This document shows, piece after piece, positions 17,007 to 24,705 of a stretch of 33,633 nucleotides of DNA (the first letter of the stretch is position 1; each line of letters starts with the position of its first letter). Position numbers and translations under genes: made by a program. The notes under the pieces are model-generated. The model was not told where the DNA came from, made no database searches, and worked only from the letters and a program-made list of their open reading frames with translations. The stretch is from Armatimonadota bacterium (GTDB lineage Bacteria; Cloacimonadota; Cloacimonadia; Cloacimonadales; TCS61). Where the stretch lies: positions 64,113-97,745 of the forward strand of contig JABMPU010000035.1 in NCBI GenBank assembly GCA_013203665.1, read 5' to 3'.

Positions 17007-17915
17007 ATGAAAAAATTAGCAACTTTTCTTATCCTGTTTTCTTTTACATTTTTATTCGCCGATGAACTTCCCAAAATTGAATATGATAAACTTTCCTTTG
17101 GAGAGGAAAACACACTAGATGTCATGACCTGGAATATACAGAATTTTCCTAAAACCGAATTTTCAATAGATTACGCAGCTGGAGTAATTAATGCTATTGA
17201 TGCAGATATTATCGGTTTGCAGGAGATTGAGAGTGATTCGGCTTTTGTGGTGTTGCTAAAAAATTTGCAGAAGCAAAATCCTGAAGATAAATGGAACGGA
17301 TTCAGGGCAAATACTAATGAATGGGAAATGAACCTGGCATATCTCTATAAATCTTGTATGATAAATATGGATAGTATTTACCAGATCTATCCCGATGATG
17401 AAAAATACCATCAACCCTTTCCCAGAAAACCTCTGGTACTGGAATTTTCCTGTTTTGACCAGAAATTCTTTATCATAAATAATCACTTAAAAGCAATGCC
17501 GGGTGAGAAAAACATGATACGCAGAAAAGATGCCTGCAGACTGCTGGATGAATACATAGATGAATTCCTTTCTGACGAAAATGTTATTTTATTGGGTGAT
17601 CTTAATGACCAACTACCAGATCCTGAAGAGGAAAATGTGTTTCAAGTATTTTTGAACAAACCGGAAGAATATAAATTTGCAGATTGGCAAATCGCAGCAG
17701 ATTCCACTGCAAACTGGTCTTATCCTTATTGGAAATATCGCGGTCATATAGATCATATCCTCATTTCCAATGAACTTTTTGATGAATTTGCCAATGCAGG
17801 CTCAGAAGTGAAAACAATTACTATCGATAAATTTATGGAAGGTGAAGGAGATGCTCGTTATAAATATATTACAGACCATCGTCCTGTTGTTTTAAAGCTG
17901 ATGTTTTCGAATTAG
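17007..17915 (+). CDS. Second exported EEP-family phosphodiesterase (paralog of 14371-15273)
   Basis: I choose the ATG at 17007 (302 residues) over 16995: GGAG lies within the first codons upstream, and the protein then opens with a regular signal peptide (MKKLATFLILFSFTFLFA, cleavage before DELPK). Unlike its paralog it has no lipobox cysteine, so it is periplasmic or secreted rather than lipid-anchored. The catalytic set is complete: TWNIQNFPK, LQEIES, NNHLKAM, GDLND and TDHRPV. Blocks shared with the paralog include AYLYKS/AYIYKS, ANWSYP and DHILISNELFDEF. Together with the protease it forms an EEP / S8 / EEP cluster that looks like an exported degradation set. The substrate is unknown. 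Confidence 0.86.
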   Translation: MKKLATFLILFSFTFLFADELPKIEYDKLSFGEENTLDVMTWNIQNFPKTEFSIDYAAGVINAIDADIIGLQEIESDSAFVVLLKNLQKQNPEDKWNGFRANTNEWEMNLAYLYKSCMINMDSIYQIYPDDEKYHQPFPRKPLVLEFSCFDQKFFIINNHLKAMPGEKNMIRRKDACRLLDEYIDEFLSDENVILLGDLNDQLPDPEEENVFQVFLNKPEEYKFADWQIAADSTANWSYPYWKYRGHIDHILISNELFDEFANAGSEVKTITIDKFMEGEGDARYKYITDHRPVVLKLMFSN

Positions 17916-18229
17916 TGTTCATCAGGCACTATTCCAAAGGCGTACAAATCTTGTCTGATAGAATAGCTTTCCGAATCTCGGTTGAGAGAATACCTGTGTG
18001 GGAAGCTTCGGAAAGGTCATATCACATTCCGAAGCCTTCTTGCAAATTTTCAGATGTAAGAGGATTCGGAAGTTTGGTAGAAAAAAGATAGAATGATGTT
18101 TATTGAGAAAAACTTTTTCTACACAGCCAAGAGTGACTGTGTTACAATAAATTTCAACATTTTTTTTATTATCATTTGACATAATTTTATTCAAAATAAA
18201 AAAAATATCTAAAATCTTTAGGAGTTTTT
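17916..18229. repeat. 314-base gene-free region with nested inverted repeats, upstream of lysS
   Basis: I see no convincing gene here. The region holds a perfect inverted repeat GCTTCGGAA (18005-18013) / TTCCGAAGC (18027-18035), flanked by a wider pair CCGAATC (17971-17977) / GATTCGG (about 18063-18069), which gives a nested structure. Further along, ACACAG (18121-18126) and CTGTGT (18137-18142) form a small hairpin. The CTCGGTTGA at 17977-17985 is shared with the palindrome at 22726-22748. A TTGACA at 18176-18181 may be the lysS -35 box, but the following A-rich stretch has no clear -10. It may be a decayed dispersed-repeat insertion or a structured leader RNA. Confidence 0.5.
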
Positions 18230-19726
18230 ATGCAGCCGGAAAGCCAGGTTATCGGGTTGAAAAAACAGAAATTACAAAAAATTATCGATTTGGGAATCAA
18301 TCCTTTCCCAAACAGGAGCAAACGAACTCATAAAATTAATATTCTTCGGGAAAATCAGGATGAGTTTGTAAAGCAGAAGCAAAAGGTTACAATATGCGGT
18401 CGGCTGGATGCAATGCGAAGACAGGGTAGAATCGGTTTTGGCAATGTATCGGATGATTCAGGAAGGATCCAGATATTTGTGAAAAAGGATGTTGTTGGCG
18501 AGGAAAATTACGAGATATTCAAGCTATTGGATTTAGGCGATTTTGTTCAGATCGAAGGAGAATGTTTTGTAACTCAAAAAGGCGAATATTCCGTAAAGGC
18601 ACATAAAATCACGATTCTTAGCAAAAACCTGCGTCCCATCCCAACTGTGAAAGAAAAAATCGTTGATGGCAAAATAAAACGCTGGGACGAATTTTCCGAT
18701 ATCGAACTGAGATACCGAAAAAGATATCTTGATTTGCTGCTCAATCCTGAAATAAAAAAGACGTTTGAAATCAGGGCGAAAATTATTAATGAAGTACGCA
18801 ATTATCTGGATAATAAAGGATTCCTGGAAGTTGATACTCCTGTTTTGCAAACTCTTTATGGCGGTGCAAATGCACGTCCGTTCATAACTCATCACAATAC
18901 GCTGGATACATCTTTTTACCTGCGAATTGCTACTGAATTGTACCTGAAAAGATTGATTGTAGCTGGCATTGAAAAAGTGTATGAAATGGGTAAAGATTTC
19001 CGCAATGAGGGAATGGACCGAACTCACAATCCTGAATTTACTATGATGGAACTTTACCAGGCTTTTGCGGATTATTTTGATATGATGGATCTCACTGAAG
19101 ATTTGATCTATGAAATTTCTAAGAAAATATCAGGTTCTGAAAATATAATTTATCAAGAGCAGGAAATCTCTTTTAAAAAGCCCTGGAAACGCGCATCAAT
19201 GATAGATCTGATTTTGGAAGAAACCGGTTTTGACGCTTCTGATTTTGATTATGAAAAGATTAAGAAATTCTGTAAAAAGAATGAGATTGAGATCGAACCC
19301 AATGCCGGAGCAGGAAAATTGATTGAGGAACTTTTTGAGGTTTTTGTAGAACCAAAATTATTTCAGCCAACATTTGTGATCGATTATCCCAAAGAGGTTT
19401 CTCCGCTGGCAAAAACCAAACCTGGAAATCCCAATTTGGTTGAACGCTTTGAGCTTTTCATTGCAGGTAATGAGTTTGCCAATGCTTTCACAGAATTAAA
19501 CGATCCCATTGACCAGAGGAAAAGGCTGGAAGCACAAGCAAAACTCAGGGAACTGGGCGACCTGGAAGCGAATGTTGTTGATGAAGATTTTCTGGAAGCA
19601 TTGGAATATGGCATGCCACCAACCGGTGGATTGGGAGTTGGCATCGATAGATTGGTGATGTTATTTACAAATAACACATCCATAAAAGAGGTGATTTTAT
19701 TCCCTCAAATGCGACCTGAAATATAG
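18230..19726 (+). CDS. lysS: Lysyl-tRNA synthetase, class II
   Basis: A 498-residue enzyme charging tRNA-Lys with lysine in the cytoplasm. The N-terminal OB-fold anticodon-binding domain (about 55-145) contains TICGRLDAMRRQGRIGFGNV. The class II core follows with motif 1 near NEVRNYLDNKGFLEVDTPVL, motif 2 (MGKDFRNEGMDRTHNPEFT, about 250-268) and motif 3 (GLGVGIDRLVMLF, about 466-478). LysS signatures GGANARPFITHHN and FIAGNEFANAFTELNDP are present. A TAGGAG ribosome site precedes the ATG. Length and motifs are normal for the family. It stands alone, bounded on both sides by repeat-rich spacers, so it is probably its own transcript. Confidence 0.97.
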   Translation: MQPESQVIGLKKQKLQKIIDLGINPFPNRSKRTHKINILRENQDEFVKQKQKVTICGRLDAMRRQGRIGFGNVSDDSGRIQIFVKKDVVGEENYEIFKLLDLGDFVQIEGECFVTQKGEYSVKAHKITILSKNLRPIPTVKEKIVDGKIKRWDEFSDIELRYRKRYLDLLLNPEIKKTFEIRAKIINEVRNYLDNKGFLEVDTPVLQTLYGGANARPFITHHNTLDTSFYLRIATELYLKRLIVAGIEKVYEMGKDFRNEGMDRTHNPEFTMMELYQAFADYFDMMDLTEDLIYEISKKISGSENIIYQEQEISFKKPWKRASMIDLILEETGFDASDFDYEKIKKFCKKNEIEIEPNAGAGKLIEELFEVFVEPKLFQPTFVIDYPKEVSPLAKTKPGNPNLVERFELFIAGNEFANAFTELNDPIDQRKRLEAQAKLRELGDLEANVVDEDFLEALEYGMPPTGGLGVGIDRLVMLFTNNTSIKEVILFPQMRPEI

Positions 19727-19766
19727 AAATGTAAAATGTAAAATTAGAAATGGGAAATGGAAAATG
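19727..19766 (+). repeat. Intergenic 7-base tandem repeat immediately after lysS
   Basis: Beginning on the base after the lysS stop codon: AAATGTA, AAATGTA, AAATTAG, AAATGGG, AAATGGA, AAATG. The period of seven matches the repeats found inside the two sorting-domain genes, although the unit sequence differs. Confidence 0.8.
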
Positions 19767-19770
19767 TTTT

Positions 19771-19880
19771 CATCCTGATCCGGCAACTGCTGGATTGCTT
19801 TACTCTCGGAGGATCTCCACTTAAAATGAGATTCTTCGTTAGAGACTACTTCGAAGATTTCCTCAGAAAGACAGCCTTTT
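19771..19880. repeat. Dispersed hairpin repeat element between lysS and the PDZ/C39-like gene
   Basis: TGATCCGGCA (19776-19785) starts a hairpin TCCGGC-AACT-GCTGGA. The same ten bases recur at 28745-28754 with hairpin TCCGG-CAGTTA-CCGGA. The G-T pair in one stem is G-C in the other, suggesting that structure is conserved. The rest of the spacer contains GGATCTCC and GAGATTCTTCG, typical of the 'agaatct' type of bacterial intergenic dispersed repeat. Assignment to a repeat family is by appearance only. Confidence 0.5.
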
Positions 19881-19929
19881 TTCATTTTGCTTAACTCTTA
19901 TAGAAAAATAAAAAACAAGGAGAGGTGAG

Positions 19930-21276
19930 ATGAAACATTTATCAATTTTAGTGATAATTATCGGACTGATTTTCTTTGCATCAAATTATGTTTATGCAGG
20001 TGAAGAAACATCAGAAAATCTAAGCAAAGATTTAAAATTAGTTATTGTCGATTTTATTGATGACTCGAACATGCAAAAAGCAGGTGCGGAAATTGGTGAT
20101 ATTCTAATCTCATATAATAATGAAAAAGTACATTCTATTAAACATCTTGGCATACTCAAAGAAGCTGTTCAAACTGAAGAGGTTGAAGTGCTGGTTTTGC
20201 GGAAAGATGAAAAAATCACATTGATAATTCCTAAAGGTAAAATGGGGATTTACATCAAAGAATATGCACCGGATCATAAAATGGATGAAGATGCTGTTAT
20301 GATCGAGGGAATCGGCAAATTAGAGTGGGGAATTGGAATGGAAAATTCCTTCCTGGCTGCAGTTTATAGGATAGATGAAAAATACGGAAATAACCTGAGT
20401 TACACCGATATTATCGGACTTTCCGGTTATGGTTTTAGAACTCTTTTCTTTGATAAATGGTGTCCAAGTTCTCCGGATGCAACTTGCGGGTTTGATTCCG
20501 GTTCTGAAATCTTGAAGAAACTAGGCTATGAAGCAGAATATTTCCATCTGAAAAATGAACAATTCGAACAAATGGGTATTCCCACAAAATCCAAAGATGA
20601 AATCCTTGATATTATCTTAAAAAGCATTAATAGAGGTTGGCCTGTCATTGCGCTTGATTTGATAGATGTACCGGAATGGGGAATAATCACAGGTTATCAA
20701 AAAGAGGGAAAAGAGCTTTTCTGTAGAACATATTTCGATAAAACAAAAAGATATGAAATTGCACAGAAATTTCCCTGGGTTATTTGCATCATAAAAAAGA
20801 AAGAAAATGTAGATATTTTACCTGATTATAAAAAATCTATCCTTATGGCAAAAAAGCTTTATAATGCAGAAAAATATGATGATTATTTTTCCGGGATCAG
20901 GGCTTTTGAGGAATGGATAGATGCTTTACAGGATAATGAATATTTGAGTAGTGTGGAAGACGAAGATATACAAGAGATATGGCTGGCAAATTGGTGGATC
21001 TATTACAGCCTTTTTGAAGCAAGAAAAATAGCTCGACAATATCTTTTGGATAATAATGGAAAGTTTGGAATCGAAGTTGAGATTATTGATAAATTAGCTG
21101 AACTCTATGCAAAAGAGACGAAAATCATGGAAGATGGATTTGCTTTTGTTCCATCGCCTTATAACGAAAAATTCTCTGATTGGAATACGGAAATCCGTGC
21201 CAAACAGCTTGAGGTAATGAAAGCATTATTCCAGGTTGAGAATGAAGTAAATGAGATTCTTTTGAAAATTGAGTGA
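19930..21276 (+). CDS. Exported PDZ-like domain plus papain-like (BtrH/C39-like) protein
   Basis: The 448-residue protein has a signal peptide (about 1-23, ending VYA). Residues 35-115 resemble a PDZ domain (AGAEIGDILISYNNEKVHSI then VEVLVLRKDEKITLIIPKG). A central domain about 130-285 carries a pattern I associate with BtrH/C39-like proteins: WGIGMENSFLAAVYRI, YTDIIGLSGYGFRTLFFD, WCPSSPDATCGFDSGSEIL, GWPVIALDLIDVPEWGIITGY. The C-terminal 150 residues are helical. It could be a peptidase, a transglutaminase-like enzyme or an inactive binding fold: I cannot point confidently to a Cys-His pair. A GGAGAGG ribosome site precedes the ATG. It lies 21 bases before the NTF2-like gene, so both are likely one operon. 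Confidence 0.6.
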   Translation: MKHLSILVIIIGLIFFASNYVYAGEETSENLSKDLKLVIVDFIDDSNMQKAGAEIGDILISYNNEKVHSIKHLGILKEAVQTEEVEVLVLRKDEKITLIIPKGKMGIYIKEYAPDHKMDEDAVMIEGIGKLEWGIGMENSFLAAVYRIDEKYGNNLSYTDIIGLSGYGFRTLFFDKWCPSSPDATCGFDSGSEILKKLGYEAEYFHLKNEQFEQMGIPTKSKDEILDIILKSINRGWPVIALDLIDVPEWGIITGYQKEGKELFCRTYFDKTKRYEIAQKFPWVICIIKKKENVDILPDYKKSILMAKKLYNAEKYDDYFSGIRAFEEWIDALQDNEYLSSVEDEDIQEIWLANWWIYYSLFEARKIARQYLLDNNGKFGIEVEIIDKLAELYAKETKIMEDGFAFVPSPYNEKFSDWNTEIRAKQLEVMKALFQVENEVNEILLKIE

Positions 21277-21297
21277 TAAAAAACTCGGAGGGAATTT

Positions 21298-21699
21298 ATG
21301 TGTGGAACTAATTTAACAGATAAATGTAAAGCTGAAGTAGATTTGCATCTTGGTGAAAAGCTGATTCGAGATTTATGGGCAGCAATCAAAGCTCAGAATT
21401 GGTCTGACGTAGAAAGTAAAATCGCTTCGGGATTTCAGTCTGTACATCAAGATGGATCGCGTAATTGTCAGCAGGAAATAGAGTTAATTAAGGAACTAAA
21501 TCTGGGAGAATATGAACTCTTTGATTTCAAAGTTAGCAGAATGGATTCAACACTCATTATTTCCTACATGGTTTCGGTTAAAGAAAGAATTGATGGAATT
21601 GTTCTCTCCGAAAAAACTGCTACCCGCCTTAGCATCATGCAGGAATTAGACAATAAATGGTTTTGGATCGCTCATGCGAATTTGATTCCCCTGAAATAA
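21298..21699 (+). CDS. NTF2-like (DUF4440/SnoaL-type) small protein
   Basis: A 133-residue protein with an N-terminal helix containing DLWAAIKAQNWSDVESKIASGFQSVHQDGSR, then alternating strands (YELFDFKVSRMDSTLIISYMV, ATRLSIMQELDNKWFWIAHANLIPLK). This is the cone-shaped NTF2-like layout of DUF4440/ketosteroid-isomerase-type proteins. These bind small hydrophobic ligands or act as accessory domains. No catalytic residues can be assigned. A GGAGGG ribosome site lies seven bases before the ATG, and the spacing of 21 bases from the PDZ/C39-like gene suggests one transcript. It lacks a signal peptide, so it is cytoplasmic. Confidence 0.7.
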   Translation: MCGTNLTDKCKAEVDLHLGEKLIRDLWAAIKAQNWSDVESKIASGFQSVHQDGSRNCQQEIELIKELNLGEYELFDFKVSRMDSTLIISYMVSVKERIDGIVLSEKTATRLSIMQELDNKWFWIAHANLIPLK

Positions 21700-21726
21700 T
21701 GGAATTATGATATTTTAACCCGTGAA

Positions 21727-22308
21727 TTGGGAGATAGGAGCGAAGATAAAATTGAAATTATATTACAAAGATTAAAAACAAAAATCTCTCAAAAACCGGA
21801 TAATTGCCATTTCTCTCCTGCTGCATCAGAAGAAGAGATAAAAAATCTGGAGACAGATCTCAGCATCAATGTACCTCATTCTTACAGAACATTTCTGAAA
21901 AATTTCAATGGTGGATTTGTCTGCAGTGAATCTATAGCGAAATACATCAAAAAGAGAAATGACCTAGAAACTGCAGCCTGGAACAGTCTTTTCATTTTTG
22001 GCACAACAGAAATCCGGGAAGAATATGCCAGACTCAGAGATATGAACTGGAAATTATCATCTGACTGGCAAGGTGTGTATCCGTTCATTCCTTTTTGCAG
22101 CACGGAAAACCAGGAAAAGCTGGTATTTGTTTTGCCTTTGGATGAAAATTCCGAATCTCCGGTTTTCGATGCATTTCATGAAGATCCTTATACGGATTGG
22201 GGAATTCTCTATAATAATTTCGAGGATTTCCTGGAATCCTATCTTGATGGAAGCATCAAAACGATCGCCCCTGCAAAAGCGAAAACTGCAATTGATTTCG
22301 TACCATAA
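21727..22308 (+). CDS. SMI1/KNR4-family protein
   Basis: A 193-residue cytoplasmic protein with the SMI1/KNR4 pattern: an N-terminal CHFSPAASEEEIKNLETDL, then INVPHSYRTFLKNFNGGFV, a middle SLFIFGTTEIREEY, and the C-terminal VFDAFHEDPYTDWGILYNNF followed by EDFLESYLDGS. Bacterial members of this fold are often immunity proteins against polymorphic toxins, but many are stand-alone regulators, and no toxin gene is seen next to it. The TTG at 21727 lacks a good ribosome site and no ATG is available upstream in frame, so the start is uncertain by several residues. It follows the NTF2-like gene by 27 bases. Confidence 0.75.
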   Translation: MGDRSEDKIEIILQRLKTKISQKPDNCHFSPAASEEEIKNLETDLSINVPHSYRTFLKNFNGGFVCSESIAKYIKKRNDLETAAWNSLFIFGTTEIREEYARLRDMNWKLSSDWQGVYPFIPFCSTENQEKLVFVLPLDENSESPVFDAFHEDPYTDWGILYNNFEDFLESYLDGSIKTIAPAKAKTAIDFVP

Positions 22309-22383
22309 TCAGGATGGAAGGAAAAAGCATATCAATAAATCGGAGATAATTAAAAAAATAGCATTTCAAAAAAACAGTTTTCT

Positions 22384-22412
22384 TTGACAGGATAACTTCA
22401 TGAAAATTAAAT
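22384..22412 (+). promoter_or_regulatory. Candidate sigma-70-type promoter for the small membrane gene
   Basis: TTGACA (22384-22389), a 17-base spacer and TTAAAT (22407-22412) give a perfect -35 and a 4-of-6 -10. The predicted transcript would start about 35 bases ahead of the ATG at 22455, which has a strong GGAGG site. Confidence 0.45.
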
Positions 22413-22454
22413 TGTTAAGTCATCAAAAAAGAGATAAAAGTTTTGGAGGAAGAT

Positions 22455-22649
22455 ATGTTTAAAAAATTTTTTCGCACCATTTTCTGGATATTTTTGATTG
22501 GATTGGCTATTAAACTAATCAAGAAATGTCCATTCTGCAAAGAGCACTTTGAACTTTGTAAAAAACATGTTCAAGATATATTGAAACCTGAAGAAGAAGA
22601 GGAAGAAGAAACAGAAGAAGAAGATTCTGAAGAAGAATTGGAAATATAA
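22455..22649 (+). CDS. Small membrane protein with CPFC motif and poly-acidic tail
   Basis: The 64-residue protein starts at the ATG at 22455, six bases after GGAGG; the TTG at 22443 lies ahead of that ribosome site and is unlikely. Residues 1-23 form one hydrophobic segment (FFRTIFWIFLIGLAIKLI). Next comes a Cys/His cluster, KKCPFCKEHFELCKKH, and a strongly acidic tail of Glu runs ending EELEI. The CPFC pair plus downstream His/Cys could bind a metal or be redox active. I do not recognise a family. The strong ribosome site, candidate promoter and coding-like composition argue that it is real. It stands apart from the SMI1 gene by 146 bases. Confidence 0.65.
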   Translation: MFKKFFRTIFWIFLIGLAIKLIKKCPFCKEHFELCKKHVQDILKPEEEEEEETEEEDSEEELEI

Positions 22650-22725
22650 ATTTCGAATAAAAAAACTTTCTTCCTGAGATTAAATAGCAGGTTCAATCAT
22701 TTTGATTGGACCACAGGTTATTGTT

Positions 22726-22748
22726 GTTTCAACCGTCTCGGTTGAAAC
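22726..22748. repeat. Perfect 9-base palindromic hairpin, dispersed-repeat copy
   Basis: GTTTCAACC (22726-22734), loop GTCTC, GGTTGAAAC (22740-22748). The core AACCGTCTCGGTT recurs in inverted orientation as AACCGAGACGGTT at 27474-27486, upstream of the LolC/E gene. It sits in the 147-base spacer before the OLD nuclease operon and could also act as a terminator for the preceding small gene. Confidence 0.7.
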
Positions 22749-22796
22749 TCGAAATCGCAAAAGGTGATTTTAAATGATCGAATTACTAAAGTAACT

Positions 22797-22916
22797 ATGA
22801 AAAAATCAATTAAAATTTTATTGCATCTACTTCTTAGCGGGATTGTATCTATTATCAGTTTTGTAGGATTTAAGAAAGCTGTGGAAACCTTGAATGAAAA
22901 GATGGAGCAGAAATGA
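22797..22916 (+). CDS. 39-residue membrane peptide translationally coupled to the OLD nuclease
   Basis: ATG at 22797-22799 opens MKKSIKILLHLLLSGIVSI, a single hydrophobic segment (about residues 8-24), followed by a short charged tail ending EKMEQK. Its TGA stop (22914-22916) overlaps the ATG of the OLD-family gene in an ATGA junction, the classic sign of translational coupling. The upstream ribosome site is weak. A six-codon frame with a better AGGTGA site (22774-22794) ends two bases before it and may deliver ribosomes by re-initiation. Function is unknown. A membrane anchor, toxin-like peptide or leader are all possible. Confidence 0.55.
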   Translation: MKKSIKILLHLLLSGIVSIISFVGFKKAVETLNEKMEQK

Positions 22917-24670
22917 AACATAGTATCGCAACAATCCACATAAAAAATTTTAGGTCTATTATAGATGAGAAGTTTATATTATCCGATTTTACAGCATTAG
23001 TAGGTTATAATAACGGAGGAAAATCAAATATTTTAACAGCAATTAAATGGTTATTGAGCAAGTTCACATTATCTAAAGAAGATTTTTATGATTTAAAAAA
23101 AACAATAGAAATCGTTGGAAAGATTTCTGGCATTAATGAAAAATTATTAGAAAAGCTTGAAAGCAAACATCGAGTAAAGATTGAACCATATATAATAAAT
23201 GAAACAATTTTAATTAAACGAAAACAAACAATAAATAGCAAATCAAAAGACATCAACTTGTTAATTAGTAAGGATGGTATTGCTTGGCCACCAAATCCAG
23301 CAGGAATCGACAATGCTATTAAAGCAATTTTTCCTGAACCTATTGAAATCAAAGCTATGGAAGACGCAGAAGAAGATTGTAGTAAGTATAAAACCAGCAC
23401 TACTATTGGAAAGTTGATTTCTGAAGTTACAAAATCAATTGAAGAAAAATATGGAACTCAACTGAAAGAAAGTATGAATAGTTTAAAAGAAAAACTTGAA
23501 TTTAATGGAACTCAAAGAGCTACTGAATTAAATGAACTTGATGAGAAAACAAATAGTAAATTGGAAGAATTATTTCCTGATGTAAATATTAAAATTCATA
23601 TTCCTACGCCAGAACTAAAAGAAGTATTTAAAGGTGGAACAATTAAGACTAATGAAAACTCAAGTGAAAACTGGAGAGACTTTAAAGCTTTAGGAACTGG
23701 GGCACAAAGGGCAATACAAATGGCGTTAATAAGACAATTATCAGAAGAACTTCACGATTCAGAGGAAGATATTTCTACAACGCTTCTATTGATTGATGAA
23801 CCTGATTTATATTTACATCCACAAGCAATTGAACAGATAAGAGAAGCATTAAAAGATTTATCAAAAAAAAGATTTCAAATAATATTCTCAACACACTCTC
23901 CACAAATGATAAAATCTGATGATATTGGGTCTACTTTATTAATTAGAAAAGATAAAGAAAAAGGTACTTATACTAATAAAACATTGTATGAAGCAATAAA
24001 CGAAATTGAAAAAGAAGCTCCTCATCAATTACAGTTAATATTTTCTTTAAGTAATTCAAACCAAATTTTATTCTCCGAAACTGTACTTCTAATTGAAGGT
24101 AAAACAGAATTAAGGTTATTACCTTTTCTCTTTGAAAAAATTAACGGTAAAACCCTTGGTTTTGTAAAATGTGCGTTAGTTCCACAGGGTGGTGTTGCAA
24201 ACACAAAAAAATCTATGGAAGTTTTAAAAGTTATGGGTTTACCTTCAAAAGCTATTGTTGACTTAGATTATGCTTTTAAAAATGCAATTAAGGATGGATT
24301 TGAAATTGATAATAAAGATATAATATTATGCAAAAATATTATTGAGAAAATTGCAAAGAAAGAAAATTTAACTTTAGATGATAATGGATTACCTAAAAAT
24401 AAAGAGAACAAAATCCCAGCAATAGAAGTATATTCAATGCTGTCAGATGATCCTGATGCAAAAAAACCAATTGAGAATATTCACAAAAAATTACTAGAAA
24501 ATAATATATGGATATGGAAAGGTGGCTCAATTGAAAAACATTTAGGTTTAAATGGAAAAAATGAAAATACATGGGCAATATTTAAAGATAGTGTTGAAAA
24601 AAATGGATGTGAAAAAGTAATAAATGACTTTCCTGAAATTAAAAAAGTAGTAGAATGGATTTTGCAATAA
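22913..24670 (+). CDS. OLD-family ATP-dependent nuclease (AAA/ABC ATPase plus TOPRIM)
   Basis: The 585-residue protein has an SMC/RecF-like ATPase: Walker A GYNNGGKSN (31-39), a signature-like LGTGAQRA (260-267), Walker B LLLIDEPDLYLHP (291-303) and the switch histidine FSTHSPQM (325-332). An insertion of predicted coiled helices lies between about 150 and 225. The TOPRIM domain follows, with Glu395 in LLIEGKTE and Asp450/Asp452 in IVDLDYAF. This is the layout of OLD nucleases, including GajA of the Gabija defence system. No UvrD-like GajB helicase is adjacent, so it resembles a stand-alone (class 1) type. The gene is markedly A-rich compared with lysS, suggesting recent transfer. ATGA overlap with the preceding small gene indicates co-translation. 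Confidence 0.92.
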   Translation: MKHSIATIHIKNFRSIIDEKFILSDFTALVGYNNGGKSNILTAIKWLLSKFTLSKEDFYDLKKTIEIVGKISGINEKLLEKLESKHRVKIEPYIINETILIKRKQTINSKSKDINLLISKDGIAWPPNPAGIDNAIKAIFPEPIEIKAMEDAEEDCSKYKTSTTIGKLISEVTKSIEEKYGTQLKESMNSLKEKLEFNGTQRATELNELDEKTNSKLEELFPDVNIKIHIPTPELKEVFKGGTIKTNENSSENWRDFKALGTGAQRAIQMALIRQLSEELHDSEEDISTTLLLIDEPDLYLHPQAIEQIREALKDLSKKRFQIIFSTHSPQMIKSDDIGSTLLIRKDKEKGTYTNKTLYEAINEIEKEAPHQLQLIFSLSNSNQILFSETVLLIEGKTELRLLPFLFEKINGKTLGFVKCALVPQGGVANTKKSMEVLKVMGLPSKAIVDLDYAFKNAIKDGFEIDNKDIILCKNIIEKIAKKENLTLDDNGLPKNKENKIPAIEVYSMLSDDPDAKKPIENIHKKLLENNIWIWKGGSIEKHLGLNGKNENTWAIFKDSVEKNGCEKVINDFPEIKKVVEWILQ

Positions 24671-24705
24671 GTATATGGAATGCGAAAAATAATTAGGATG
24701 TATTT

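Noticed and set aside
17922-18194. 90-codon minus-strand open frame in the spacer upstream of lysS
   Set aside because: It spans the nested inverted repeats, has no ribosome site and no protein-like pattern; better explained as repeat DNA.
22400-22462. 20-codon frame (MKIKLLSHQKRDKSF...) overlapping the start of the 64-residue membrane gene
   Set aside because: It lies over the candidate promoter and the ribosome site of the next gene, and nothing independent supports it.
22913-24670. Complete Gabija system
   Set aside because: The OLD nuclease resembles GajA, but no UvrD-like helicase (GajB) is next to it.
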